41,036 nt of DNA from Clostridia bacterium (lineage in GTDB: Bacteria > Bacillota > Clostridia > Lachnospirales > Lachnospiraceae), in assembly GCA_910575625.1 (NCBI GenBank), contig CAJTFD010000022.1, positions 1,334-42,369 of the forward strand, given 5' to 3'. Positions 6,494-14,785 of this stretch are shown here, one piece after another. The translations under genes and the position numbers were made by a program. Under the pieces are notes generated by a model. The model saw nothing but the letters and a program-made list of their open reading frames with translations, was not told the origin of the DNA and did not search any database. Position 1 is the first letter of the stretch. Every line of letters starts with the position of its first letter.

Positions 6494-8869
6494 ATGACAT
6501 GGCCTTTTGAAAACGATACAAGCGCCATTACAAAAAAGTTGGCAAAACGAAACTTAAAAGCAGATAAAAGCAGAAACATCCTCATTATCATTACGATTGC
6601 CTTAGCTGCCTGTTTGATAATGACAACGACCTTGTATTTTTTTGCTTCGCAGCGAAAATCATTAAATGATGCGGCTGGGCGTTATCAAGCAATCATCAAT
6701 GAAGTCGATAATGATACCATTACGAAATTAGTAAACGACGATAGGGTTCAAGTGGGTGTAAGTCATTTGTTGGGTTTAGTATCTTATGGGGACTACAAAT
6801 TAACCGTTCGTTCAATGGACGAAACGCTGATGAAATTAGCAAAATATCCTGATTTAGAGGGAGAATTGCCCAAATCCACAAATGAAATTGCTATCACAAA
6901 GGCGTTTCTTGATAGAACTGGATTGTCCAAATCCATAGGCGATACTATATCGTTAAATCTGGGAGATGGAGAAAAAGATTATACCTTATGTGGTATTTTG
7001 CCTGTCGAAAATTCAAATTATTCCGTATTCGTGTCGCAGTCCTATATTGAAAACAAGCTCAGCGAACCGGCATACTCCGCTTATATCCGTCTGAATGAAT
7101 CTGATGGTTGGTCTAAGGCCGCTATACAAGCTGAATTATCAACATTGTGCAGAGAATTGGAAATACAGCCGGAGCAAATGCAGTTTTCAACATATTATTT
7201 TTCTCTCATTGAACAGAGAAGCAGTCAATATATCGCTGTAATAGCATTTATCAGTCTTATTATCGCTTTGGCTTGTACCCTTGTTATTTACAGTCTGTTC
7301 TATGTGTCCATAGCCAGAAAAACAAAAGAATATGGGAAACTGCGGACAATAGGGGCAACTGGAAAACAGATGAAAAAAATCGTTTTTAGAGAGGGATTCC
7401 ATCTTTCCGGAATTGGTATTCCGATTGGAATATTAGCCGGTGCAATAGCGGGGTATGTCCTTGTCCCACAAGGCTGGAACACTTTAATGGTATTTGTAAT
7501 TGCCGCTGTCACAGCTCTGTTTGTGTATCTATGCGTTATGATTGCTGTAATTAAGCCAGCCAAAACTGCTGCTCATGTTACGCCTATTGAAGCAGTCCGT
7601 TATATGGCGGGCAATAATGATGTAATGTCCAACAGTACAAAAGTGTTGCATCGTTCTCTATCCGCGAAAAATTTAGCTTTCCTTAATTTTGCAAGGAACA
7701 GAAAGAAAACCGCTTTAACGATCCTGTCGTTAGGGGTATGTGGAATTTTGCTGATGGCAAGCTCTGCATATTTTAATTCCATTGATCCTTTAGCGATGGC
7801 GCGCAGGAGTTTTCCTTACGGAGAAATTCGCCTTGAATTAGGCGATTACGGGCCGCAGGCACATAACAGCGAACAATATTCAGAACTCCAAAAATCGAAT
7901 CTGCTCACAGAAGATTTTAGAGAATCCATTTTGGACATAGATGGTGTGGAAGAAATAAAAGAATACCAAGGCACCGTTTTGAATGTTCGTATGCCAACAG
8001 GAGATATTGAACCGATTGTTTCAGACGCATATATGCCAAGCTCTCAAAAATTACTTGAAGAATATTTGATTGATGGTACAGCAGATTTGCAGGAACTACT
8101 TAATAATAATGGCATTATTATTGAAAATGGCCCACAGTGGAAAGAAACTTTTGGGTGGGATGCAGCGATTGGGGACGAACTTCTGATTGAGGTTGGCGGA
8201 CAAACATTGGAAGTAAAAGTAATGGGAGTTGTGGACGCTAATATCCCGTATGGCGGATATGATACGCTATTTATTCCTTTAGAAATGCTGTCAAAGATCG
8301 TTCCTATTGAAAACCTCAATTATCAATTTATTGTAGATACAGATGACAGTAAATGGGCAGCTGCAAAAGATGAAATCCAAAAGATAATTCCACCGACTTC
8401 CAGCGTCTATGTTAGTACCTTGAATGATTGGGTAGAGGCATACAACGAAAAACTATTGAATTATCGTATGCCAGTTTACATTTTTGTTATGTTTATTGGG
8501 GTTTTTGGCATTATCAATCTGCTAAACACACTGATAACAAACATCTTGACCCGGAAGCGAGAACTGGGTGTTTTGCAAGCGGTTGGTTTGAGCAGTAAAC
8601 AGCTTTCAAAAATGTTATTGATAGAGGGACTGTTCTATACATTAGGGGTACTGCTTCTTTCCATATCATGCGGAACTCTTGTCGGATATCTTCTCTGCAC
8701 CGTCTTTAGTGCAATGAGTATTTTTGGAAAAGTAAGCTATCATTTTCCGACAGTTGAAATGTTCAGTTATTTTATACTGATGCTTGCTGTCCAAATGCTT
8801 TTCTCGTATTTGGCAATCCGGCAGATAAAAAAACAATCTCTGGTAGATCAAATACGGGAATTATCATAG
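6494..8869 (+). CDS. FtsX/MacB-type ABC transporter permease 1 (AT-rich)
   Basis: 791 residues. An N-terminal membrane helix (~30-50), a large extracytoplasmic region, three helices around 245-400 with a cytoplasmic signature (YGKLRTIGATGKQMK), a helix near 420-440, a second extracytoplasmic domain, and a last FtsX domain (~650-790) with RELGVLQAVGLSSKQLSK. GGAGGTGATA precedes this ATG; the longer upstream frame starts before the -10 and cannot be expressed from P2. The first ~18 codons are almost the same as in permease 2, after which the two diverge. The gene is conspicuously AT-rich compared with the kinase and ATPase genes and is bracketed by repeats P2 and P3, so it looks inserted. Likely exports or detects a peptide antibiotic or lipid-linked ligand. 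Confidence 0.88.
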   Translation: MTWPFENDTSAITKKLAKRNLKADKSRNILIIITIALAACLIMTTTLYFFASQRKSLNDAAGRYQAIINEVDNDTITKLVNDDRVQVGVSHLLGLVSYGDYKLTVRSMDETLMKLAKYPDLEGELPKSTNEIAITKAFLDRTGLSKSIGDTISLNLGDGEKDYTLCGILPVENSNYSVFVSQSYIENKLSEPAYSAYIRLNESDGWSKAAIQAELSTLCRELEIQPEQMQFSTYYFSLIEQRSSQYIAVIAFISLIIALACTLVIYSLFYVSIARKTKEYGKLRTIGATGKQMKKIVFREGFHLSGIGIPIGILAGAIAGYVLVPQGWNTLMVFVIAAVTALFVYLCVMIAVIKPAKTAAHVTPIEAVRYMAGNNDVMSNSTKVLHRSLSAKNLAFLNFARNRKKTALTILSLGVCGILLMASSAYFNSIDPLAMARRSFPYGEIRLELGDYGPQAHNSEQYSELQKSNLLTEDFRESILDIDGVEEIKEYQGTVLNVRMPTGDIEPIVSDAYMPSSQKLLEEYLIDGTADLQELLNNNGIIIENGPQWKETFGWDAAIGDELLIEVGGQTLEVKVMGVVDANIPYGGYDTLFIPLEMLSKIVPIENLNYQFIVDTDDSKWAAAKDEIQKIIPPTSSVYVSTLNDWVEAYNEKLLNYRMPVYIFVMFIGVFGIINLLNTLITNILTRKRELGVLQAVGLSSKQLSKMLLIEGLFYTLGVLLLSISCGTLVGYLLCTVFSAMSIFGKVSYHFPTVEMFSYFILMLAVQMLFSYLAIRQIKKQSLVDQIRELS

Positions 8870-8880
8870 AAATTTTTGAA

Positions 8881-8967
8881 ATGTCCGAGCGTTGTAACAT
8901 TTCACCCCGATTTTCAATGAATTTTTTGGGCCGCTGTAACATTTCGCGGACATTTGGGTTTTACAAT
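8881..8967 (+). promoter_or_regulatory. P3: three-box promoter of the ABC ATPase/permease 2 genes
   Basis: ACATTT boxes at 8897-8902, 8939-8944 and 8950-8955 and -10 TACAAT at 8962-8967 reproduce P2 exactly (42 bp, 11 bp, 6 bp). The bracket ATGTCCG/CGGACAT is also present. It is the second copy of the direct repeat flanking permease 1. Confidence 0.7.
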
Positions 8968-9009
8968 ACCCTTATCAACAGGCAGAAAGCCTTGAAAGGA
9001 GTTTTGAAT

Positions 9010-9675
9010 ATGAGCATTTTACAGACGATTGACCTAAAAAAGCATTACGGTGCAGAGCCGAACATTACCCGCGCCCTTGACGGCGTGAACTTCTCCGTAG
9101 ACGAGGGCGAATTTGTGGCCGTTGTGGGAACCTCCGGCAGCGGCAAGTCTACCCTGCTTCACATGATGGGCGGGCTGGACACTCCCACCAGCGGAACCGT
9201 GATTGTCCGGGGCGAAGAACTGGCAAAGAAGAACGACGAACAGCTCACCATCTTCCGCCGCCGCAACATCGGTTTTATCTTCCAGAACTATAACCTTGTT
9301 CCGATCCTGAATGTGTATGAGAACATAGTCCTGCCGGTGGAGCTGGACGGGGACACGGTGGATCAGAAGTTTTTGGACGAAATCGTTCACCTGCTGGGGC
9401 TGGAAGATAAACTGAAAAATATGCCGAACAATCTCTCCGGCGGCCAGCAGCAGCGTGTGGCGATTGCCCGCGCCCTGATTACCAAACCGGCTATCGTGCT
9501 GGCCGACGAGCCGACCGGCAACCTTGACAGCAAGACCAGCGCCGAGGTGCTGGGGCTTATCAAGCGCACCAGTGCGGAGTTCCGGCAAACTGTTGTGATG
9601 ATTACCCACAATAACGACATAGCCCGTCTTGCAGATCGGATTGTCCGCATTGAGGACGGAAAGATCGTGGAGTAA
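9010..9675 (+). CDS. ABC transporter ATP-binding protein (MacB/LolD/BceA type)
   Basis: 221 residues with all ABC motifs: Walker A GTSGSGKST (~39-47), Q-loop FIFQNYNLVP, signature LSGGQQQRVAIARAL (~140-154), Walker B IVLADEPTGNLDS and H-loop ITHNNDIA. ATG 9010 follows AAAGGAG and starts at the usual MSILQTIDLKKHYG. The in-frame upstream extension lies inside the P3 repeat and is not expected to be translated. It is followed after 14 bases by permease 2. One ATPase with two full-length FtsX permeases implies that the permeases share it or alternate. Confidence 0.93.
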   Translation: MSILQTIDLKKHYGAEPNITRALDGVNFSVDEGEFVAVVGTSGSGKSTLLHMMGGLDTPTSGTVIVRGEELAKKNDEQLTIFRRRNIGFIFQNYNLVPILNVYENIVLPVELDGDTVDQKFLDEIVHLLGLEDKLKNMPNNLSGGQQQRVAIARALITKPAIVLADEPTGNLDSKTSAEVLGLIKRTSAEFRQTVVMITHNNDIARLADRIVRIEDGKIVE

Positions 9676-9689
9676 GGAGGTGGCAGGCT

Positions 9690-12068
9690 ATGACATGGCC
9701 TTTTGAAAATGATACCAGCGCCATTACAAAGAAGCTGGCAAATAAAAGTTTGAAAAGCGAGAAGCGCCGGAATCTGATGGTGGTGATCGCCGTTGCGCTG
9801 GCGGCGTTTCTGATCTGCTTTACGGGAATTGTGTCTACCTCCCTGACACAAATGCAGCGCAATCAGGTTGTCGATACTTATGAGGCGGTCTGGCTGGGCG
9901 TGGAGGAAAACGACATTGAAACCCTGAAAGGACTGCCGGAGTTTGAGCGCGTAGGCGGCTACTATATGCTGGGTGAGGAACTTTCGGAACAAGGCTATCA
10001 TGCGTCCTATGTGTATTGCGACGCGCAAATGATGGAGATTACCAAGGCACAGATGAAGTTGTTAGAGGGCCGGGTTCCTGAAAAAGCAAATGAAGTTGTC
10101 GTAAGCGAATACTTTCTTTCCACCTATGGAAACAATGCCAAGATCGGGGACACTGTGACCTTAGATACCGAGAGTTTTCATGGTGATTATGTCGTTACCG
10201 GCATTATGGACAGCGTAAATGAAAAAGAAGCGAATACCTGCGCTATCATTCTTTCCAACGCTGCCCTGACAGAATGGAAAGGGTTTGACCCGACTGGCTA
10301 TCGCGCCTATGTCCATTTCAAAAACAGCGACCAGTTGGGCGAAGAACTGATAACTTCTTATTGCAGGGAGATTACAGAGGAATATCAGCTTCCTAATCTC
10401 CGCATGAACAACAGGTATTTTACTTATGTTTCTAAGTCCTTTAATTTTGCACTGATGGCTGGCGTGATTGCCATTGTGCTGATCGGCGGCTATATTGTGA
10501 TCCAGAGTATCTTCCGTATCTCCATCAATGACAAAATCAGGAGCTACGGGCAGCTACGGACGATTGGTGCAACGCCAAAACAAATCAAGCGGATTGTAAA
10601 GCGGGAGGGACGCAAACTCGGCAGTATCGGAATTTTGATTGGTACAGTGCTGGGCGTATGCGCTGGTTTTCTCCTGTTTTCCAAGGGATTTAACGCTGTT
10701 TCCTATGTGATTATGATTTCCCTGACACTCATAAGCTGCTGGTTTATGGTGTCTATTTCCATCCGTAAGCCAGTAAAGATTGCGGCAGGAATTTCCCCTA
10801 TTGAAGCCGTCCGTTTTACCCCGGTGCAAAAGGACATCCGCAGCCGGAAAAAGAATATCAAGCTCAATCCTGTTTCAATGGGAATTGCGAATTTTAAGCG
10901 TGACCGAAAAAAGACCGTTGCTATTGTAACCTCATTGAGTTTGGGCGGAATTATTCTGCTTGTGGTATCTTCCATTGTATTAACGCGCTCCCCGGAAGCG
11001 CAGGCAAGGTCTTATTTTCCAGATGGAGACTATAAAATTTATTTGGATTCCGGCGAGGTGTCAAAAGAAAAAATTATGGCAGCAGGAAATCCACTGAATG
11101 AGGAATTAAAGCAGGAAATACTGGCTATTGATGGCATCACAGATGTAATTGTAAAAAGACAAGCAGTTAATACAACTTTTAAGACGGACATCAATCAGAA
11201 CACTGGAAACTGTGATATGCTGACCGACCAGAATTATGCTAAGGTTGAGGCTGCATTGACGGAGGGAACGATGCCGACAGATTCTCATAGTATCGTAATT
11301 TCACGCTCGATTGTAGATTCTTATGAAGATATGGGAGTTGGTTCAACGGTCGAAATATCTTTCAGAGAGGGGCAGTCATCCGTTCCTGTTACTATATCAG
11401 GACTATTTGGAGCAGGCACATATACCGGGCATGGTAAATTACTTATTGATGGGGCTGTTGCATTTGCACCACATGATTTGTTCCGTGAACTACACCCTGA
11501 AATTACCTCTTTTGACTATTCATGGAGTATTGTAAGTGATCCGAAGAAAGCGGACTATGTGGAAAGTGAATTAAAAAATATTGTAGCCAGCCATAGCAAC
11601 CTTGCTTTAGACGAAGTGAGTACGCTGATTGAAGTTAAAAAGGCGGAAGATAGGGCAGCATTTGGGAGTATGGAGGTACTTTCATGGCTGGTATTCCTTT
11701 TTGGTGTTATCAATCTTATCAATACGACACTCTCTAACCAGATGTCCAGAAAGCAGGAAAACAGTGTTTTGCGTTCCATCGGTCTAACACAAAAACAGCT
11801 ATGTAAAATGAACATCTGCGAGGGCCTGTGCTATGCGCTCTTTGCAACATTGGCGACGCTGATCGTTGGGCTTCCGGCTTCCATCTTTGCTTGCAGAAAA
11901 ATGAGCATTGCCATTTTTGCCGGAAAAGTAGTGCCATATCAATTCCCGGTTTTGGAAATGGGCCTGTTCATTCTGGTGTTGTTCGGAATGGAGCTGATCT
12001 TGTCTGTATGGACAATCCGCAGACAGAAAAAGCAATCCCTGATTGAACAAATGCGGGCTATGGAATAA
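9690..12068 (+). CDS. FtsX/MacB-type ABC transporter permease 2
   Basis: 792 residues, colinear with permease 1: N-terminal helix (~30-50), extracytoplasmic region, membrane block ~250-370 with YGQLRTIGATPKQIK, a helix near 405-430, second extracytoplasmic domain, and C-terminal FtsX domain (~655-790) with NSVLRSIGLTQKQLCK. AAGGAGG lies just upstream of the ATG. It is probably the original partner of the ATPase, since the two genes are 14 bp apart. Composition looks uneven: GC-richer at both ends and AT-rich around 11,000-11,700, suggesting a recombinant gene. The substrate is unknown; by family, defence against cell-envelope-active peptides is likely. Confidence 0.88.
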   Translation: MTWPFENDTSAITKKLANKSLKSEKRRNLMVVIAVALAAFLICFTGIVSTSLTQMQRNQVVDTYEAVWLGVEENDIETLKGLPEFERVGGYYMLGEELSEQGYHASYVYCDAQMMEITKAQMKLLEGRVPEKANEVVVSEYFLSTYGNNAKIGDTVTLDTESFHGDYVVTGIMDSVNEKEANTCAIILSNAALTEWKGFDPTGYRAYVHFKNSDQLGEELITSYCREITEEYQLPNLRMNNRYFTYVSKSFNFALMAGVIAIVLIGGYIVIQSIFRISINDKIRSYGQLRTIGATPKQIKRIVKREGRKLGSIGILIGTVLGVCAGFLLFSKGFNAVSYVIMISLTLISCWFMVSISIRKPVKIAAGISPIEAVRFTPVQKDIRSRKKNIKLNPVSMGIANFKRDRKKTVAIVTSLSLGGIILLVVSSIVLTRSPEAQARSYFPDGDYKIYLDSGEVSKEKIMAAGNPLNEELKQEILAIDGITDVIVKRQAVNTTFKTDINQNTGNCDMLTDQNYAKVEAALTEGTMPTDSHSIVISRSIVDSYEDMGVGSTVEISFREGQSSVPVTISGLFGAGTYTGHGKLLIDGAVAFAPHDLFRELHPEITSFDYSWSIVSDPKKADYVESELKNIVASHSNLALDEVSTLIEVKKAEDRAAFGSMEVLSWLVFLFGVINLINTTLSNQMSRKQENSVLRSIGLTQKQLCKMNICEGLCYALFATLATLIVGLPASIFACRKMSIAIFAGKVVPYQFPVLEMGLFILVLFGMELILSVWTIRRQKKQSLIEQMRAME

Positions 12069-12081
12069 GCGTATGGGATCG

Positions 12082-12111
12082 GCGGGGCGGCGTGTGCTGC
12101 CCCGCTTTTTT
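12082..12111 (+). terminator. Terminator after permease 2
   Basis: GCGGGGCGGC and GCTGCCCCGC pair around GTGT (12082-12105) and are followed by six T. It separates the ATPase/permease unit from the P4-driven gene. Confidence 0.85.
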
Positions 12112-12137
12112 CGCCATTTCTCAAAAAAATTTTTGAA

Positions 12138-12224
12138 ATGTCCGAGCGTTGTAACAATTCAGCCTGTTTTTCTGTCGAAATCAAAGACCCCTCGGACATT
12201 TGTGTAACATTTGTAGTTTATGCT
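12138..12224 (+). promoter_or_regulatory. P4: diverged three-box promoter of the double-receiver gene
   Basis: The distal box is ACAATT (12154-12159), 42 bp before ACATTT (12196-12201). A further ACATTT (12207-12212) follows at 11 bp, then -10 TATGCT (12219-12224) after 6 bp. The intervening sequence has diverged from P2/P3 and the two proximal box contexts are swapped (CGGACATTT first, GTAACATTT second), yet all three distances are kept. The outer bracket is extended to ATGTCCGAG/CTCGGACAT. Preserved spacing despite divergence argues for selection. Confidence 0.65.
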
Positions 12225-12255
12225 TGTAGTAAATCAATATTGTGGGTGAGGACAT

Positions 12256-13026
12256 ATGAAAAAGATACTGCTGATCGACGACAGCGACACCTATATATGG
12301 TGTCTGCAAAAATATTTACAACGGCGAGGCTACCCGGTAGAAACGGCTTCCACACTGAAAGAAGCTCGGACAGTCATCCAAGAGGAAATGCCTCTGGTAA
12401 TCTGCTGTGATCTCGACCTGCCGGACGGTTCCGGCATAGACTTTCTGGACGAGGTGCGGGCCACAGACAAGGAGCTGCCTTTTATTCTGGTGTCCTGCCA
12501 TGATAAAGAGGACTACGAACAGGAGGCCAAGCAGCGGGGCGCGACGCTGTGTATGGACAAAATGAAAGGGATGCTGCTGCAGGATATGCTGGTGGAATAC
12601 GCCTGCCGGCAGCTATCCGGTGAAAAGGCGCCGACTTTTCATACGCTGCTCTTTGTCCATGCGGAAGATACCAGCGCCGGAGTGTTGCGGGCTGCTATGC
12701 TGCAAAAGGGCTTTGACCTGATTCTGATTCCCTCGATTGGGGAGGCCAAGCGCCGGATTTTTGAGGATAAGGAAATAGAACTGATTTTGTGTGATGTGGA
12801 ACTGCCGGACGGTACAGCAATGGAGTTGTTTCATGCGTTGCGGCGGGTGGCGGGGATGTTCCAAATGAAGAATCCCCCTGTCCGGCTTCTGCCGTTCTTT
12901 ATTCTCACCGAGAACAGCGACCTTGCCACGGAATATGAATACCGGCATGAGGGCGTGAACGACTATATCACCGCCCCGGTCAATATCCCGGAGCTGATCC
13001 GGCGGGTTCTGTTCTTTGTGGAATGA
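12256..13026 (+). CDS. Tandem double-receiver protein without output domain
   Basis: 256 residues made of two CheY-like receivers. The first (~1-118) is canonical: Asp8/Asp9, phospho-acceptor Asp52 (CCDLDLPDG), Ser80 and Lys102. The second (~128-255) keeps Asp180 (LCDVELPDG) and Thr218 but has Val-His-Ala in place of the acidic pair near 134-136, and Ala240 where the invariant Lys should be (YITAPVN). It therefore looks like a pseudo-receiver. No DNA-binding or enzymatic domain follows. Its promoter P4 has the same boxes as the TCS/ABC promoters, so it is probably in the same regulon and may act as a phosphate sink or protein-interaction adaptor for the kinase. GGGTGAGGA precedes the ATG. Confidence 0.8.
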   Translation: MKKILLIDDSDTYIWCLQKYLQRRGYPVETASTLKEARTVIQEEMPLVICCDLDLPDGSGIDFLDEVRATDKELPFILVSCHDKEDYEQEAKQRGATLCMDKMKGMLLQDMLVEYACRQLSGEKAPTFHTLLFVHAEDTSAGVLRAAMLQKGFDLILIPSIGEAKRRIFEDKEIELILCDVELPDGTAMELFHALRRVAGMFQMKNPPVRLLPFFILTENSDLATEYEYRHEGVNDYITAPVNIPELIRRVLFFVE

Positions 13027-13231
13027 AACGAGCTTACATATTCAAACATCTGCCTCCACAGTGGGGAAAAGAAAAAAACCGCTGACGGGCAGAGGATTTT
13101 GTACGCTTTCTTGCACAGCTGATTTTTTCGGCGGTTTTGAGTAATCAAGGCCGCCATTTCTTTTTGCTAAAAAGCAGACCTCCAGATGACCCTCAGCAAT
13201 CAGCAGGGGCGGTATATAGGAGGATACCGTC

Positions 13232-13288
13232 ATGTCTGCAATATTCATTTGTAATAGCTATGATATATATCAATTAAAAAAAGCATAG
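13232..13288 (+). CDS. Possible 18-residue leader peptide
   Basis: The ORF MSAIFICNSYDIYQLKKA is preceded by a perfect AGGAGG (13218-13223) eight bases from the ATG. CCTCCT directly after its stop could pair with that Shine-Dalgarno site. This could be a leader peptide that attenuates the downstream sigma-like gene, or a gene remnant. I know no family for it, and its shortness makes chance a real possibility. Confidence 0.3.
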   Translation: MSAIFICNSYDIYQLKKA

Positions 13289-13372
13289 GCCCTCCTCCGG
13301 GATATTATAGTTATCTATCAGTATTATCAATCCATATAAATCAGCATAATCATGGTCTTTTTTGTTGCGTCA

Positions 13373-13406
13373 GTTTCTTATTGCGAGAAGCTGGCGTTTC
13401 TTATTG
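13373..13406 (+). repeat. Pair of 11-bp direct repeats
   Basis: GTTTCTTATTG occurs at 13373-13383 and 13396-13406, 23 bp apart, both followed by a GA-containing flank. Could be a regulator or recombinase binding site upstream of the sigma-like gene; function unknown. Confidence 0.45.
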
Positions 13407-13504
13407 TCGATTTTTAGGGAAACCTCCCGATGTGTACCGCTGCCGGTCCCCGCCTCCATTCGATTCACCCGTCAACCACGCCTGAATCGAAATGGAGGAA
13501 AACT

Positions 13505-13975
13505 ATGGGCTTTCACTATGGATACGAAAAAAGGAAGTTTGATGCAGAATGGACCCGGCTGGAACAGGAATACCGCGCAGCCGGTATGGACGATAGGCAG
13601 ATCGCGGCCATGAAGGAATATGACTGGACCTGGTTTTGCAGCCAGCGGACCTATCAGAACCGCGTACAGGCCCTTCCCAGCGAACAGTGTGAGGACGAGA
13701 GCGAGCAGTCCTGCCTGTTCCGAAAATTTGAATCCCTGTCCTGCACCTGGGACACCGGCGATGTGGATTCCCGGCGGTTTGGCTGGCTGTCCTCCCTGGA
13801 GGATGAACTGCTGTACCGGCGGCTCTGCAAATTGCCGGAGGACGATCTGGAACTGCTGACCCTGCTCATTGTGGACGGATACCGGCAGGCTGATGTCGCA
13901 AGGCTGTGGAACTGTTCCCGGAGCGCAATCACACAGCGAGTAAATAAAATCAAGATTTTTTTGAAAAAGGCTTAA
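13505..13975 (+). CDS. Sigma-70 region 4-like regulator of ICE-1
   Basis: 156 residues. The C-terminal ~60 residues form a sigma-70 region 4-type HTH (LPEDDLELLTLLIVDGYRQ; VARLWNCSRSAITQRVNKIK). The N-terminal part (FHYGYEKRKFDAEW; AAMKEYDWTWFCSQR) is acidic and aromatic and resembles small sigma-like proteins of Tn916/Tn1549 elements. TGGAGG lies seven bases before ATG 13505, so I prefer it to the earlier GTG. By analogy it should regulate excision or transfer genes; the recombinases lie downstream after about 500 bp of noncoding DNA. It could also be a plain HTH protein with no sigma activity. Confidence 0.7.
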   Translation: MGFHYGYEKRKFDAEWTRLEQEYRAAGMDDRQIAAMKEYDWTWFCSQRTYQNRVQALPSEQCEDESEQSCLFRKFESLSCTWDTGDVDSRRFGWLSSLEDELLYRRLCKLPEDDLELLTLLIVDGYRQADVARLWNCSRSAITQRVNKIKIFLKKA

Positions 13976-14476
13976 CAAATCGCCTTTCCCAATGCCTACA
14001 CATTGAAGGGACAAGTCCTCTTGCCCCTCATTGCAACTTGACAACTGAATATACGGCATAACAGGTACATAACCCGTATCGAAGCGGAAAAGGCGCGCCG
14101 CCAGGACGGTTGCTTGCAGGAGGTGATGACAGACAGGCAATTCGAGCGATCTACGTCCAGCCTTAAACCCGGAGATGGCGTTCCGGGCGCGATGATGGTG
14201 CGGGGGCTTAAAGATACTTCCTCACGGCCCGCCAAAGACTTGGGGGGAACCCTGCGGCGCGCGAGTAAAACGGCGCTGCGGAGTTATGACAGCTCTGCCG
14301 GGAGCGGCCTGTTATGTCCCTATCGTCAGGGGGCGTGGCAAATATGACGAACCATCCAAACAGAATTTCAGCAGCCGTACCGGACGGTATCCAGCGGCAA
14401 CCGCCGCCCTTATCTTTCGATATGGCTGCTTTTTAACCATAGACTAAAAACAATTTTTGAACGGAGGTGCGTCTTT
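13976..14476 (+). other. ~500-bp noncoding region between sigma-like gene and tnpW
   Basis: No convincing gene on either strand; the frames open here lack ribosome sites and recognisable protein. The DNA is GC-rich with several local dyads, for example CCCGGA/TCCGGG near 14168-14188. It could hold an untranslated leader, a structured RNA or recombinase/Xis binding sites. I recognise no known RNA family. Confidence 0.45.
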
Positions 14477-14650
14477 ATGACCAAACAGACAACCCCGACA
14501 AGCTCCTACAAAGAGGTGCGGATCGGGAAAACCATTTATCGCGTCACCAGCTTTTTTTCGGGAGAAAAGGACCTGGGAAAGACGCTGGAACAGCTGGCAG
14601 TCAGACGCGCCATGTCGGAAGCCATTCCAGCTGCCAGCGGTTCCAAATAA
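14477..14650 (+). CDS. tnpW: TnpW-family transposon protein (ICE-1)
   Basis: 57 residues. The core VRIGKTIYRVTSFFSGEKD followed by LGKTLEQLAVRRAM matches the TnpW pattern (short beta segment, hydrophobic V/F positions, then a helix). CGGAGGT lies 9 bases upstream of ATG 14477. TnpW proteins sit directly upstream of large serine recombinases in Tn4451-like and Tn1549-like elements, exactly as here. Their function is not established; a role in recombination or its control is guessed from location. Confidence 0.75.
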   Translation: MTKQTTPTSSYKEVRIGKTIYRVTSFFSGEKDLGKTLEQLAVRRAMSEAIPAASGSK

Positions 14651-14785
14651 CAGAAAGCCTTGCGGCCTGCCGTATCATTGCGCGGCGGTGGATTCTCCGG
14701 TAAGATATTCATGCAGGGTAAAACCTGCGGAGCCATTTTGCCGCACGAGGTATGGATTCTGAGATGGTCGGGAGGTAAAACAAAG

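Larger units (their letters stand above)
13027..13504 (+). other. 478-bp intergenic region with repeats and small structures
   Basis: No normal-sized gene fits here. AAACCGC (about 13076) can pair with GCGGTTT (about 13132), a possible terminator for the double-receiver gene. GTTTCTTATTG occurs twice 23 bp apart. CGATTCA/TGAATCG (about 13460-13488) forms a dyad just before the ribosome site of the sigma-like gene. A very short ORF with a strong Shine-Dalgarno site is listed separately. Confidence 0.5.

Noticed and set aside
14030..14060. rRNA-operon-like spacer (TTGACAACTGAATA) suggesting nearby rRNA or tRNA
   Set aside because: No rRNA or tRNA sequence flanks it; the similarity is a short chance match.
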